From contig NZ_CP071527.1 of assembly GCF_023921225.1 (NCBI RefSeq), positions 2,508,501 through 2,572,500 on the forward strand: a stretch of DNA of 64,000 nucleotides. The letters run 5' to 3'. Positions 30,178 through 39,240 of this stretch are shown piece by piece. How positions within the stretch are numbered: position 1 is the first letter of the stretch; each line of letters begins with the position of its first letter. A program made the position numbers and the translations under genes. A model generated the notes under the pieces. It made no database searches. It was given only the letters and a program-made list of their open reading frames with translations, and had not been told where the DNA came from. Origin of the DNA: Legionella lytica (GTDB lineage Bacteria; Pseudomonadota; Gammaproteobacteria; Legionellales; Legionellaceae).

Positions 30178-31548
30178 ATGACTCTAACTCCTTTAAACGC
30201 CATCTCCCCTATAGACGGCCGCTACCTCAACAAAACCCGGGCTTTGAGTCCCTATTTTAGCGAGTTTGCCTTAATCTATTATCGATTAATGGTTGAAATT
30301 CGCTGGTTTGAATCTTTAGCAGCCAATGACTCGATTCCTGAAGTACCCAGGTTGCATCCAGAAACTAAGGATTACCTCAATCAAATCATTGCTAATTTTG
30401 ATGAAGCCGAAGCACAAAAAGTCAAAGACTTTGAACGTCAAACAAACCATGATGTGAAGGCTGTTGAATATTACCTCAAAGAGAAATTCCTGAGTAATGA
30501 GCATTTGAAAAACGTAACGGCGTTTATCCATTTTGCCAGCACCTCCGAAGACATCAACAACTTGGCTTATGCCTTAATGGTAAAACAGGCAATCGCGCAA
30601 GTGATCCAACCTACCCTGGCAGAAATAATGGGGGGCATTACGTTACTGGGCAAACAACATGGCGACATTCCCATGTTGGCAAGAACACATGGCCAACCCG
30701 CAACACCAACAACAATGGGTAAAGAGTTAGTGAATTTTGTAGCTCGTCTGAAAAGACCACAGCAACAATTAGCTGAAGTGTTAATCCCTGCAAAATTCAA
30801 TGGTGCGGTGGGTAACTATAATGCACATATCGTTGCCTATCCAGAAGTAGATTGGCGCAAACATTGCTCTAATTTTGTGACCTCATTAGGCCTATCTTTC
30901 AATGCCTATACCACCCAGATTGAACCCCATGATGGTTTAGCTGAGGTATCACAAATTATGGTGCGCATTAATAACATCCTCTTAGATTACACCCAAGACA
31001 TATGGAGTTATATTTCCCTGGGGTACTTTAAACAAAAAACTGTAGCTGAAGAAGTTGGCTCGTCAACCATGCCTCATAAGGTGAATCCAATTGACTTTGA
31101 AAATGCTGAAGGAAACTTAGGTTTGGGGAATGCGTTATTCATGCACTTTGCGAACAAGCTAACCCAATCCAGATTACAGCGTGATTTGTCGGACTCTACT
31201 GTTCTACGTAATATTGGTACGGCATTTTCTTACAGTTTAATTGCCTACCTTTCGGTCGTTAAAGGTAACGATAAGCTACAAATTAATAAACGCGCACTGC
31301 AGGATGACTTAAAAACAAACTGGGAAGTCTTGGCAGAAGCGATTCAAACCATGATGCGCCGCTATAATGTTCCAGATGCCTACGAGCAATTAAAAGCATT
31401 AACTCGCGGCCAGGGAATTGATGGAGACAGTTTGCAGCAATTTATTCAAACCTTATCAATACCCGAAACAGCTAAAGAGCAACTGGCGAAGCTAACACCT
31501 GAAAATTATACTGGTTTGGCAGCACAACTTGTTAAGGCCTTTTCATGA
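30178..31548 (+). CDS. purB: adenylosuccinate lyase
   Basis: PurB cleaves SAICAR and adenylosuccinate, releasing fumarate, in purine synthesis. The 456-residue product starts MTLTPLNAISPIDGRY, like the E. coli enzyme. It shows TNHDVKAVEYYLKE, FASTSEDINNLAYALM, ARTHGQPATPTTMGKE with a catalytic His, and the fumarase-superfamily signature GSSTMPHKVNPIDFEN with the mobile-loop Ser pair. I chose ATG 30178 with AGGGG upstream; the frame is open to 30148 but that extension is not conserved. Its last codons overlap nadB by 4 nt, a coupling I find noteworthy because NadB can use fumarate as electron acceptor. Confidence 0.97.
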   Translation: MTLTPLNAISPIDGRYLNKTRALSPYFSEFALIYYRLMVEIRWFESLAANDSIPEVPRLHPETKDYLNQIIANFDEAEAQKVKDFERQTNHDVKAVEYYLKEKFLSNEHLKNVTAFIHFASTSEDINNLAYALMVKQAIAQVIQPTLAEIMGGITLLGKQHGDIPMLARTHGQPATPTTMGKELVNFVARLKRPQQQLAEVLIPAKFNGAVGNYNAHIVAYPEVDWRKHCSNFVTSLGLSFNAYTTQIEPHDGLAEVSQIMVRINNILLDYTQDIWSYISLGYFKQKTVAEEVGSSTMPHKVNPIDFENAEGNLGLGNALFMHFANKLTQSRLQRDLSDSTVLRNIGTAFSYSLIAYLSVVKGNDKLQINKRALQDDLKTNWEVLAEAIQTMMRRYNVPDAYEQLKALTRGQGIDGDSLQQFIQTLSIPETAKEQLAKLTPENYTGLAAQLVKAFS

Positions 31549-33191
31549 CAGGAACTTTATCGCAACAAGGGCAAACGTTTGAATTCGATGTTCTTGTTAT
31601 CGGTACAGGATTAGCGGGGTTACAATACTGCCTGCAATTACTCAGCATGCAACCACGTGTAAAGATTGCGCTGATTAGTAAAGCAGAAGCAACAGAATGT
31701 AACAGCCGCTATGCGCAGGGAGGAATTGCCGCAGCTTTTTCAGCAGAAGACTCGTTAGAGTCTCATGTTGAGGATACCTTAATGGCTGGTGATGGTTTAT
31801 GTTACCCACCAGCAGTAGAGTTTATTATTCGCCAGGGACCGGAAACAATTAAACAATTGAATCAATACTCTGTGCATTTTAAAAAAGATGCGAATGGCGA
31901 GTTTAACCTTGCTCAAGAAGGCGGACATTCTCATCGACGTATATTCAATTGCGGTGATCAAACGGGTTTATCAATTACCCAAACGATGAATCAATTAACA
32001 CGTCAACATGAACAAATTCACTTCTTTGAGTATCATGTCGCAGTAAACCTAATTACTCAGTATCATCCGCACCGGACGGATACTCAGGGTGAAGTGCTTG
32101 GCGCGTACATTTTAGATTGTAACAATAATCTTATTCATACCTTTTTAGCTAATAGCGTCATCTTAGCTACTGGTGGTGCGGGTAAAACCTATCGATACAC
32201 AACGAACCCCATGGTCGCAACCGGTGATGGTGTGGCCATGGCATATCGCGCCGGAGCTCGGGTTGGGAATATGGAGTTTTATCAATTCCACCCTACCCTT
32301 TTACACCACCACTCATTGAATAACTTTTTGATTTCTGAAGCGGTGCGTGGCGAAGGAGCTATTCTTAAAAATGCTGAAACTGGTGCGCGCTTTATGCAAG
32401 ACTATGCACCACAGCAAATGGAGCTAGCTACTCGTGATGTAGTAGCTCGGGCTATTTTTAGTGAAATTGAACGCAGCCAAAGCGGTTATGTTTATTTGGA
32501 TATTACTCATCAACCGAAAAGTTTCCTGGAAAAACGTTTTCCCCAGATTTATACCACACTAAAGTCTATTGGCATTGATATGAGTCAGGACATGATCCCC
32601 GTGGTACCTGCAGCACATTATCAATGTGGTGGTGTACTTACAGATATTGATGGACGAACTGATTTAAAACGATTATATGCTATTGGTGAAGTAGCCTTTA
32701 CCGGCTTGCATGGAGCCAATCGCTTAGCAAGTAATTCCTTATTAGAAGCCTTGGTTATGGGCTCTAATGCTGCCCGGTGCACACTAAAAGATATTTCCTC
32801 TCCATGGAAATATACTGCCCACATCCCAAATTGGAGCTCGCCTGGTGAAGTTAATACCCGACGCGCGAGTCAAATCAACGCTCAATGGCGCGGTTTACGT
32901 GGCGAAATGACCTCCTATGCTGGCATAGTACGTACTGAAGCAGGGCTGCAAGATGTACTACAATTAATAAAGGATCGTAAGAAAGTAATCGAAGAATATT
33001 ACTGGAAGCATTGCATTACCCGAGATTTTATTGAACTAAGAAATATTATTCTCAATGCCGAATTAATTGTTCGCGCAGCCTTATCCCGCCGAGAGTCACG
33101 TGGCGGCCATTACCGAGAAGATTATCCAGATAAAAAAACTCAGGCACAAGAAAGCATTGCTAAAATGGGATTGATGGATATTGCGGAATAA
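31545..33191 (+). CDS. nadB: L-aspartate oxidase
   Basis: NadB is an FAD enzyme that oxidises L-aspartate to iminoaspartate, the first step of de novo NAD synthesis. The 548-residue protein begins with the FAD-binding VIGTGLAGLQYCLQL near residue 17, followed by YAQGGIAAAFSAEDS near 54, the ILATGGAGKTYRYTTNP motif, FYQFHPTLLH, and the active-site region REAVRGEGA-like SEAVRGEGAIL. The C-terminal helical domain ends with the characteristic SRRESRGGHYREDYP near 520. It overlaps purB by 4 nt and precedes nadA by 29 nt, so all three are one operon. Confidence 0.97.
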   Translation: MTGTLSQQGQTFEFDVLVIGTGLAGLQYCLQLLSMQPRVKIALISKAEATECNSRYAQGGIAAAFSAEDSLESHVEDTLMAGDGLCYPPAVEFIIRQGPETIKQLNQYSVHFKKDANGEFNLAQEGGHSHRRIFNCGDQTGLSITQTMNQLTRQHEQIHFFEYHVAVNLITQYHPHRTDTQGEVLGAYILDCNNNLIHTFLANSVILATGGAGKTYRYTTNPMVATGDGVAMAYRAGARVGNMEFYQFHPTLLHHHSLNNFLISEAVRGEGAILKNAETGARFMQDYAPQQMELATRDVVARAIFSEIERSQSGYVYLDITHQPKSFLEKRFPQIYTTLKSIGIDMSQDMIPVVPAAHYQCGGVLTDIDGRTDLKRLYAIGEVAFTGLHGANRLASNSLLEALVMGSNAARCTLKDISSPWKYTAHIPNWSSPGEVNTRRASQINAQWRGLRGEMTSYAGIVRTEAGLQDVLQLIKDRKKVIEEYYWKHCITRDFIELRNIILNAELIVRAALSRRESRGGHYREDYPDKKTQAQESIAKMGLMDIAE

Positions 33192-33220
33192 TAGAAAGAA
33201 TCGATAGAGGCAAAATAAAG

Positions 33221-34564
33221 ATGTTTAAGAATTCAACTGTTTATACTCCTGAAACCACCTTAATGCGTATCAGCAATGACATGAGTATTTGCCAAAGTGA
33301 TTACCCTATAGATTGGTACCAGGAAGAATTTATTCCCTATGCTGAAGAATATCAGGCACTTCCTGACCGTAAACTAACCACGGTACTGGAGTGGATGACT
33401 CCCTACATGAAAAAAGCCCAAGATCATTTTGGTGATAAATTGCTATTACTCGCGCACTATTACATGGGTGGTGATATTGTTCGCTTAGTAGAACAATTTG
33501 GCGGAGTTATCGGCGATTCGTATCAACTCGCCTTAATGGCTGCCGAACGCCCAGAAAAATCGGTGATCATTGAATCAGCCGTACACTTCATGGCGGAATC
33601 AATCAGTATTCTCGCCAACAACCACCAACAGGTTTATATTACCAATCCAAAATCAGGCTGCACCATGGAAATGCTCGCCAAAGATTTTATGGTTGAACCC
33701 GCATTTCTTGATTTAAATGAACGCTATGGTGCAGAAAATATTTTGCCTGTTTGCTACATGAATACGTCCGGACGTGTTAAAGCAATGACCGGGGCTCAAG
33801 GTGGGGCAGTATGTACTAGCTCCAACGTGAAAAAAATATTCCAATGGGCACAAAAGCAAAATAAGAAAATACTCTTTATTCCCGATCAGCACATGGGTGA
33901 AAACGTTGCCTATTGGCTTGGTATCAAAAACCTAGCCTACTGGCCTGGTGGCACGGCAGGAGCACAGTATTCATTGGCCGCGCAAGACAATAAAACCTTA
34001 AAGCAATTTGATGATTCAGAATTAATTCTGTTTGCTAGCCAATGTGCTGTACATACTCACTACCAACCAGAAATGTGTGAGTATTGGCACAGCAAATCCT
34101 ACACCACCATTGTACATCCCGAGTGCCGCAACTCCGTAATTCGCGTAGCCCAACACTCAGGTTCCACTGCATTTATTTGGGACTATGTAGTAAATGATCG
34201 TGCCAACACCAAACGCTATGCTATTGGTACTGAAAACCACATGGTGGAAAATCTAAAACAACATTGTAAAGGCTTGGGGATTGAAGTGGTCAATTTAGCC
34301 GAAGCACCAAAAGCCGATGATGAAAAAGGAATTGGTTGCGGCTGTGCGACCATGTCCCGCAATGACCCACCGCATTTAGTTGCCTTAGTCGATTTGCTAA
34401 GACAAGGAAAAACTATGTCGTACAATGAGGTAAACGCAGGAGATGTAGTAAATGAATTTACTGGCACCCGTAACCGCCTGCCCCTAAATGATCAACAATG
34501 GGTTATCGATAATGCAAAAAAATCATTACAAATGATGATCGACATTACCGAAGATAGAATCTAA
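33221..34564 (+). CDS. nadA: quinolinate synthase, long form
   Basis: NadA condenses iminoaspartate with dihydroxyacetone phosphate to quinolinate using a 4Fe-4S cluster. The product is 447 residues, longer than E. coli NadA (347). Recognisable parts are LLLLAHYYMGGDIVRL near residue 77, GVIGDSYQLALMAAE, TNPKSGCTMEML near 145 (first cluster Cys), CYMNTSGRVKAMTGAQGG, VCTSSNVKKIF (second Cys), FIPDQHMGENVAYWLG and a C-terminal GIGCGCATMSRNDP that supplies the last Cys. The extra N-terminal ~40 residues fit the long NadA class. It is last gene of purB-nadB-nadA; a family C palindrome begins 12 nt after the stop. Confidence 0.95.
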   Translation: MFKNSTVYTPETTLMRISNDMSICQSDYPIDWYQEEFIPYAEEYQALPDRKLTTVLEWMTPYMKKAQDHFGDKLLLLAHYYMGGDIVRLVEQFGGVIGDSYQLALMAAERPEKSVIIESAVHFMAESISILANNHQQVYITNPKSGCTMEMLAKDFMVEPAFLDLNERYGAENILPVCYMNTSGRVKAMTGAQGGAVCTSSNVKKIFQWAQKQNKKILFIPDQHMGENVAYWLGIKNLAYWPGGTAGAQYSLAAQDNKTLKQFDDSELILFASQCAVHTHYQPEMCEYWHSKSYTTIVHPECRNSVIRVAQHSGSTAFIWDYVVNDRANTKRYAIGTENHMVENLKQHCKGLGIEVVNLAEAPKADDEKGIGCGCATMSRNDPPHLVALVDLLRQGKTMSYNEVNAGDVVNEFTGTRNRLPLNDQQWVIDNAKKSLQMMIDITEDRI

Positions 34565-34575
34565 TCCATTACCCT

Positions 34576-34609
34576 ACCCGTATTACGACTTTGTCTAATA
34601 CGGGCTACC
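34576..34609. repeat. family C palindrome after nadA
   Basis: CCCGTATTA (34577-34585) pairs with TAATACGGG (34596-34604) and is followed by CTAC. Related copies are at 57667-57696 and 63064-63093. All three lie within about 12 nt of a stop codon, so a terminator-like role is possible. Confidence 0.75.
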
Positions 34610-34615
34610 CCCATA

Positions 34616-34732
34616 TTAAAATATCGACTCCGCCTTTTCTTGAGAATAGTTTACAGCTTTCGCTGTATCTAAAAAATGTCTACGTTGTATCGTATGCCAA
34701 TGCTCCACATCACCAGTATAGGTTTGCTCCAT
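34616..34732 (-). pseudogene. C-terminal fragment resembling HipA kinase toxin
   Basis: A 38-codon frame from ATG 34730-34732 reads ...VEHWHTIQRRHFLDTAKAV.... The W-x-x-I-x-x-RHFL-x-TAKAV pattern resembles the last helices of HipA-type kinases. The frame is open only a few codons upstream and no HipB or kinase core is present, so this would be a remnant. The match is from memory and short. Confidence 0.4.
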
Positions 34733-34962
34733 ATGTGGTAAGGATAAAGGATTAATTTATACCTTACATCGGATAATTATAAATATATACCCTAGAAGGG
34801 ATAAAATTAAGCTTTATCATAATACGGTTTAAGAAAAATCCGGTTGCAAACAACCAGGCTACTATGCGTCATTACATACACGAGTACCTAAGGTGTTGGT
34901 ACCTCTCCTCTTTTATATTACAATCTGTACCATAAATTACTGAATAAATTATTTTTTTAACT

Positions 34963-35694
34963 ATGTCTAACTTTTTTATCTATTATGGGGTCAATACGAA
35001 CAACCAGCTGCTTATCAGTTGCTATCATGACAATTTTGCAGCACGGGTTGCCTTTAAAATATTGACGAAAAAACAAAACATTTCTGAAACCAAGAAAATA
35101 GGCAATTTGCCTACCAATGAAAATGAAATTAAAGACACCATACTCAATGAATTAACCATGATCCAAAGCAGCATTGTCGCTCTTTACCCCCAGATCACAG
35201 AAGTTCATTACAGCGGTGATGTCAACCTAGGATTTGGAGGGCAAAAACACTATCCAGCATTTCTTATGGATGGCAGTTTACAAAAATTATTTAAAGGCCA
35301 TCCGAATTTTGCTAAAGTGCCACTCAGTGTATGTCTTGAATCCTATAATGATGATATTGCCCACAGAGCGGCAAAAATTCACAGTACGCACTATGCCAAA
35401 ACTCATAACGAAACCTATGCAGATTGCATAGTAATCATTAAAAGTAAACTCAGCAACCAACCACTTTATAATTCATCAAATGGCTGGTTATCTACACAAC
35501 CATCCCCTCCCACATCTCCTAAAGTCCGCAAAAATCTGGAAACACTCACTTCAGTTACCCATTTGCTGCGGCAAAGATCTCCCTATTCTCCTACCATGAA
35601 TCGGCATGCTTTTTATCCACATAAAAAAATAGACGAGGTAGAAGAAAATAATGAAGTAATTCGAGCCTATTCGCCAGGACAAACCCGTAAATAG
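34963..35694 (+). CDS. unknown protein with acidic tail, candidate effector
   Basis: I do not recognise this 243-residue protein. It has no signal peptide or membrane segment. Residues 1-160 look like one globular domain (MSNFFIYYGVNTNNQLLISC, IKDTILNELTMIQSSIVALYP, VHYSGDVNLGFGGQKHYPAFLM). The C-terminal third is Ser/Pro-rich and basic (PSPPTSPKVRKN) and ends with KIDEVEENNEVIRAYSPGQTRK, an acidic patch about 15 residues from the terminus. Such tails occur in Dot/Icm substrates, but the evidence is thin. It is a single gene between repeat-rich spacers. Confidence 0.6.
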   Translation: MSNFFIYYGVNTNNQLLISCYHDNFAARVAFKILTKKQNISETKKIGNLPTNENEIKDTILNELTMIQSSIVALYPQITEVHYSGDVNLGFGGQKHYPAFLMDGSLQKLFKGHPNFAKVPLSVCLESYNDDIAHRAAKIHSTHYAKTHNETYADCIVIIKSKLSNQPLYNSSNGWLSTQPSPPTSPKVRKNLETLTSVTHLLRQRSPYSPTMNRHAFYPHKKIDEVEENNEVIRAYSPGQTRK

Positions 35695-35833
35695 CATCGT
35701 CCTGCTGCAACGTGCCCCAAGCAATTAAGTATTTTTTCACATAAGGAAAGGTCTGGTTGGGGAGTGTGGCCATAAGGGTAATAGGCGTTTACTGCATATC
35801 TAACCCAATTGGTAATTAAACAGTCATTACACT

Positions 35834-37369
35834 TCAAAATGAAACAGGCCACAGCAAATCTTGGTGTATGTTTTGGAGGAGAAAAGCGGCAACAGCTTGA
35901 TGTGTCTCTTCTCGCCAACTGACAATTGGCTCAATTATGCTGTTTGCCAATTTCCCTTCCTGTTGCAAAAACTGGAAGGTATCAACAAAAGCCAAAGCAG
36001 CTCGATCGTTTACCTGCACACTAATTTCCACTAAATTTTTTCCATGCACCTTTAGTGCCTCTGCAGCAGCGATCGCAAAGGAACTCTTAAAATTAACCTC
36101 ATCCATAGATGCCTTAATAAATAAAGAGCGAACTCCCTCTCCTTCTGGCGCATCAAGCCGTTTAATAAAACGAGTAACTAACTCTTGAGATTTCAAGCTT
36201 GTATTCGCAGACCCTAAAGTCAATTGCAATGCATGTAAACACTTTTCCCTGGCAACCTCCAAGACCTCCGCAATCGCCTTATCCGTCAATTGAGAGCGAA
36301 GCATTTTACTATCAAGGAGATTAACCTTCAGGGTACTATCAACAGGCCGCAGCATATCTTCCAGCATCAACCAATCAAACCTTTTATACTTATCCAACTG
36401 TAAAAAATGCTGTAACTCTGTTTCAACTCGTTGTTTTTCAATAAGCTGCGCATTCTGTTGTTCCGCGATATATTCATTTTGCAGTTGTTGCGCGACCAGT
36501 AAATGCTCTGGATAATCCAAATAAAGTCCCAAACCATTGGTAATTACTAATTTATTTGAGTAGCCATAGGCAAAATTAGTTTGCGCACTAAAATAGGGAT
36601 GGTCTGAATTAAGTAAATGAGGCAAGGTGCGATTAAATCCATAAACACCATCAGCCTCTGTCACAACCGCTAATTGCGATAGGTTATGCGGATAAAGTGC
36701 TTTAATTTGTTGAAAAATACGGGGTTGGATCACCTGATCATTAATAGAAACTGAAAAAGCTTTAATGAACACAGTTTGAAATTGAATGTTTTGTGCTAAC
36801 AACCATTGATAAGCATTAGATTCGTGGCCCAGCTGATGTTGCACATAATAGATCGTTTTGAGCATTCCCTCACAAAGTCCGACAATTTTATAAACGCCAT
36901 CATCCAGTTTGCAAATTTGCAACAATTCCATACCACACAAGGTTCTTAGACGAACTAATAATAAAGCCCCTATCCTGTTTTGAAAGCGATCAGAATTAAA
37001 AGATACATCTAGGCGATTAAAGGTTTGTAATATATCGGTATAATCATAGCCATATCCCCAAAAGCCCATTCCTTGGGACAAGTTGGGGATTTTTTCTAAC
37101 TGCGATAAGTCGGTGAAATTTTGTTCTTCATTTGCAGAAAATAAAGGGTGTTCATCAATTAAAATAAATTCATTAACTTTGGGAAAAAGTAATATTGGAT
37201 GTACTACATCTGAACCGGAACAAGGATATAAAAGCGGCCCCAGAGCATCAATCTCTGCTGTAGTTAAAAATTGCTCCATCCCTGAATTGGCAAGTTGTTC
37301 ATCTTTGCCTGCGGCTAACTGATTAGTGCGTTGAATCAATAAACGCGTTTCATCAGGGGTAGACAGCAT
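35834..37369 (-). CDS. unknown 511-residue cytosolic protein
   Basis: I do not recognise this protein. It has no signal peptide or membrane helix. The sequence is rich in Leu, Gln and aromatic residues, with a possible coiled coil around residues 300-345 (QQLQNEYIAEQQNAQLIEK and following). The N-terminal third has FWGYGYDYTDILQTFNRLDV; the C-terminal third is helical. There is no acidic terminal block (it ends NIHQDLLWPVSF). ATG 37369 has GGGAG 9 nt upstream and is preferred over a TTG at 37384. It stands alone, convergent with the 34963 gene. Confidence 0.7.
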   Translation of the reverse strand: MLSTPDETRLLIQRTNQLAAGKDEQLANSGMEQFLTTAEIDALGPLLYPCSGSDVVHPILLFPKVNEFILIDEHPLFSANEEQNFTDLSQLEKIPNLSQGMGFWGYGYDYTDILQTFNRLDVSFNSDRFQNRIGALLLVRLRTLCGMELLQICKLDDGVYKIVGLCEGMLKTIYYVQHQLGHESNAYQWLLAQNIQFQTVFIKAFSVSINDQVIQPRIFQQIKALYPHNLSQLAVVTEADGVYGFNRTLPHLLNSDHPYFSAQTNFAYGYSNKLVITNGLGLYLDYPEHLLVAQQLQNEYIAEQQNAQLIEKQRVETELQHFLQLDKYKRFDWLMLEDMLRPVDSTLKVNLLDSKMLRSQLTDKAIAEVLEVAREKCLHALQLTLGSANTSLKSQELVTRFIKRLDAPEGEGVRSLFIKASMDEVNFKSSFAIAAAEALKVHGKNLVEISVQVNDRAALAFVDTFQFLQQEGKLANSIIEPIVSWREETHQAVAAFLLQNIHQDLLWPVSF

Positions 37370-37492
37370 AAACAAAACTCCCAAATAGCCTTTTAGAACT
37401 TTTTATAGTCGCTCTAAAAAAATTTTAGTTGGGACCATTATATGAGAAATATGATCAAAAATAAACCTAATTGCTTATTTTAATGTATGCCT

Positions 37493-37870
37493 TTAAAACT
37501 CCGCAATATAAAAATGACATTCATCAACGCCTTGCGTACAGACATATCCACCTAAAGTTCTAATCCAACTATAATCCCCCCAAGCGGGAATCTTGGTAAG
37601 CGCCTGCAACCAAATTGAATAGTCACCAAGAGAGTTTCTATAGGTACAAACGACACCTTGACCATACTGAGCCACTAAAATATTCGCCCGCACAAAACGA
37701 GTCCCCTCTTCTCCTTGGGGTGGATGCTGCGAATAAGGATTAACAACCCAAGGAGCGGGCGGCTCTCCCCACTGCAACGAACTTGTTTCCGGATCAGGGC
37801 AAGTCATCGCGCCCCCAATAGAGCTCCACAGAATAAGTGCTAGCCCCGCAACTAAATAATTGCTTTTCAT
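37493..37870 (-). CDS. small secreted protein, unknown function
   Basis: The 125-residue protein starts with a signal peptide (MKSNYLVAGLALILWSSIGGAM). The mature form begins TCPDPETSSLQW and contains four Cys (TCPDP, VVCTYRN, GYVCTQG, DECHFY), Trp and Tyr-rich strands, and an FVRANILV segment. The TCP start, CxY and C-terminal ECHF pattern resembles short periplasmic DUF3757-like proteins that are common in Legionella, but I hold that as a suggestion. It is divergent from the tRNA gene. Confidence 0.65.
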   Translation of the reverse strand: MKSNYLVAGLALILWSSIGGAMTCPDPETSSLQWGEPPAPWVVNPYSQHPPQGEEGTRFVRANILVAQYGQGVVCTYRNSLGDYSIWLQALTKIPAWGDYSWIRTLGGYVCTQGVDECHFYIAEF

Positions 37871-37920
37871 CCTATGCCTTAATTTATCTAATATTTTTTA
37901 GAATTATATACTAAAACCCA

Positions 37921-37948
37921 TTGTGAGAATCTATTTCTTTGTTATAAT
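37921..37948 (+). promoter_or_regulatory. sigma-70 type promoter of tRNA-Leu
   Basis: TTGTGA (37921-37926) and a perfect TATAAT (37943-37948) are 16 nt apart, 12 nt before the mature tRNA start. Confidence 0.55.
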
Positions 37949-37960
37949 GACCGCCACAGT

Positions 37961-38047
37961 GCCTGGGTGGCGGAATTGGTAGACGCGCCGGATTCAAAAT
38001 CCGGTGGTGGTGACACCGTGTGGGTTCGAGTCCCACCCTAGGTACCA
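37961..38047 (+). tRNA. tRNA-Leu (anticodon CAA)
   Basis: An 87-nt class II tRNA with encoded CCA. The acceptor stem GCCTGGG pairs with CCTAGGT (with two G-U pairs). The D arm contains GGCGGAATTGGTAGACGCG. The anticodon stem CCGGA/TCCGG carries the loop TTCAAAA, giving CAA. A variable arm and T arm GGGTTCGAGTCCC follow. It decodes UUG. This is a single tRNA gene with its own promoter; no integrase or attachment-site duplication was seen. Confidence 0.95.
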
Positions 38048-38169
38048 TATCTTGTTTTTCATATTTTTTATTTCCTCGTAATTTTTTTCAAAATAAGTTC
38101 GATTTATCTCTTATACTTTCTAGCCCCCATTAATTTCAATGCAAAGAAGAATTAGAATTAAGTGCTAAT

Positions 38170-38195
38170 GCAGGGCTTTACAGCCCAGCCTACAT
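38170..38195. repeat. family B half element
   Basis: GCAGGGCTTTACAGCCCAGC followed by CTACAT matches the right-hand unit of the double palindrome at 14505-14577. It ends about 50 nt before the periplasmic carbonic anhydrase start. Confidence 0.7.
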
Positions 38196-38243
38196 ATGCC
38201 TATGATGAATAAAAAAATAATAACAAAAAAGAAGGAGCTTTTG

Positions 38244-38984
38244 GTGAAACATTTATTAAAATCAATTTTTTTAGCTTGTGGCGTTATCTATTCTCTTAAT
38301 GGTTTTGCAAATGCTGAGGTGGAGATACCACTTCTTGGGAAGACTATGACCCAAGCGAAACAGCAAGATATGTCACCTAAACAAGCATTGCTTCGTTTAA
38401 AAGAAGGTAATCAACGTTTCTTAAATAATAAGCTTGTTGCCAGAGACTATTTAAAACAAGCATATCAATCCTCTTATGGTCAATATCCTTTTGCTGTGGT
38501 GTTAAATTGCATGGATTCACGTAGTGTTCCAGAGTTTCTTTTTGATCAAGGTTTGGCAGATTTATTTACCTTGCGTGTAGCAGGAAATATAGTCAATGAC
38601 GATATTTTAGGGAGTATGGAGTTTGCAACTAAAGCTGCGGGCGCACGTCTAATTGTCGTATTGGCTCATACGTCTTGTGGTGCAGTTGCTGGTGCATGTA
38701 ATGGAGTAAAACTGGGACATTTAACTGATGTTCTAGACAAAATTCAACCAGCAGTTCAAATGAGTATGAAAGCCGAGGACAGCAAGAATTGTTCGGATTA
38801 TAAATTAGTTGATGCGATTGCAAAAACGAATGCATTAAATATGGTAAAAGAGATCCAAGAACGAAGCCCTATTCTCAAGGCCTTAGTGGAAAATAACAAA
38901 GTAGGAATTGTCGCGGGGATGCATGATATTAAAACAGGCCAAGTAACCTTCTTTGAAGAAGGACGTTCTGTTCCGAAATCTTAA
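38244..38984 (+). CDS. periplasmic beta-class carbonic anhydrase
   Basis: Beta-carbonic anhydrases interconvert CO2 and bicarbonate with a Cys2-His zinc site. The 246-residue precursor has a signal peptide when started at GTG 38244 (MKHLLKSIFLACGVIYSLNG..ANA), with GGAG 7 nt upstream; the longer frame from 38196 would place a charged stretch before it. Catalytic motifs are VVLNCMDSRSVPEFLFDQG (Cys, Asp, Arg) and VVLAHTSCGAVAGACNG (His, Cys), with RVAGNIVNDDILGSMEFA between. An N-terminal PKQALLRLKEGNQRF segment is typical of this branch. The cytosolic paralogue lies just downstream on the other strand. Confidence 0.92.
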   Translation: MKHLLKSIFLACGVIYSLNGFANAEVEIPLLGKTMTQAKQQDMSPKQALLRLKEGNQRFLNNKLVARDYLKQAYQSSYGQYPFAVVLNCMDSRSVPEFLFDQGLADLFTLRVAGNIVNDDILGSMEFATKAAGARLIVVLAHTSCGAVAGACNGVKLGHLTDVLDKIQPAVQMSMKAEDSKNCSDYKLVDAIAKTNALNMVKEIQERSPILKALVENNKVGIVAGMHDIKTGQVTFFEEGRSVPKS

Positions 38985-39024
38985 TTACTACCTCACAGAT
39001 GATACATCAATCACCAATCCTACG

Positions 39025-39045
39025 TACCGCGCTTTTTGCGCGGTA
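39025..39045 (+). terminator. hairpin TACCGCGC/GCGCGGTA after the periplasmic carbonic anhydrase
   Basis: Perfect 8-bp, GC-rich arms enclose five T, 41 nt after the stop codon. The 3' flank is TTCAGAAC, so the T-tract is poor. Confidence 0.5.
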
Positions 39046-39240
39046 TTCAGAACAATGCAAAACACAATGATATTTGAATGTAACAAACAATACCCCAGTT
39101 ATTGATCATATTGGGTTATTTTTTTCAAAAAAAAACTTTAAAATCCCCTAAAAATACCTTACAACGATGTAGCGATGTGCAAATGATAAGCTCCCACCTT
39201 TGAATATTTCAGCTCTAGAACAGAGAGTTTAATGAGAACT

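Larger units (their letters stand above)
34565..34962. other. 398-nt region with repeats and a gene remnant
   Basis: It contains a family C palindrome (34576-34609), a HipA-like fragment on the minus strand (34616-34732) and a short repeat TCCGGTTGCAAAC...CAGGCTAC (34840-34863) that recurs near 47805-47832. The rest is AT-rich and presumably includes the promoter of the gene starting at 34963. Confidence 0.5.

Noticed and set aside
35591..35918. Two overlapping minus-strand frames downstream of the 35834 gene
   Set aside because: They overlap the ends of two well-supported genes, have no ribosome sites and show no family motif.
37961..38047. tRNA-Leu as an integration site for a genomic island
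   Set aside because: No integrase gene and no repeat of the tRNA 3' end was noticed in the following region.
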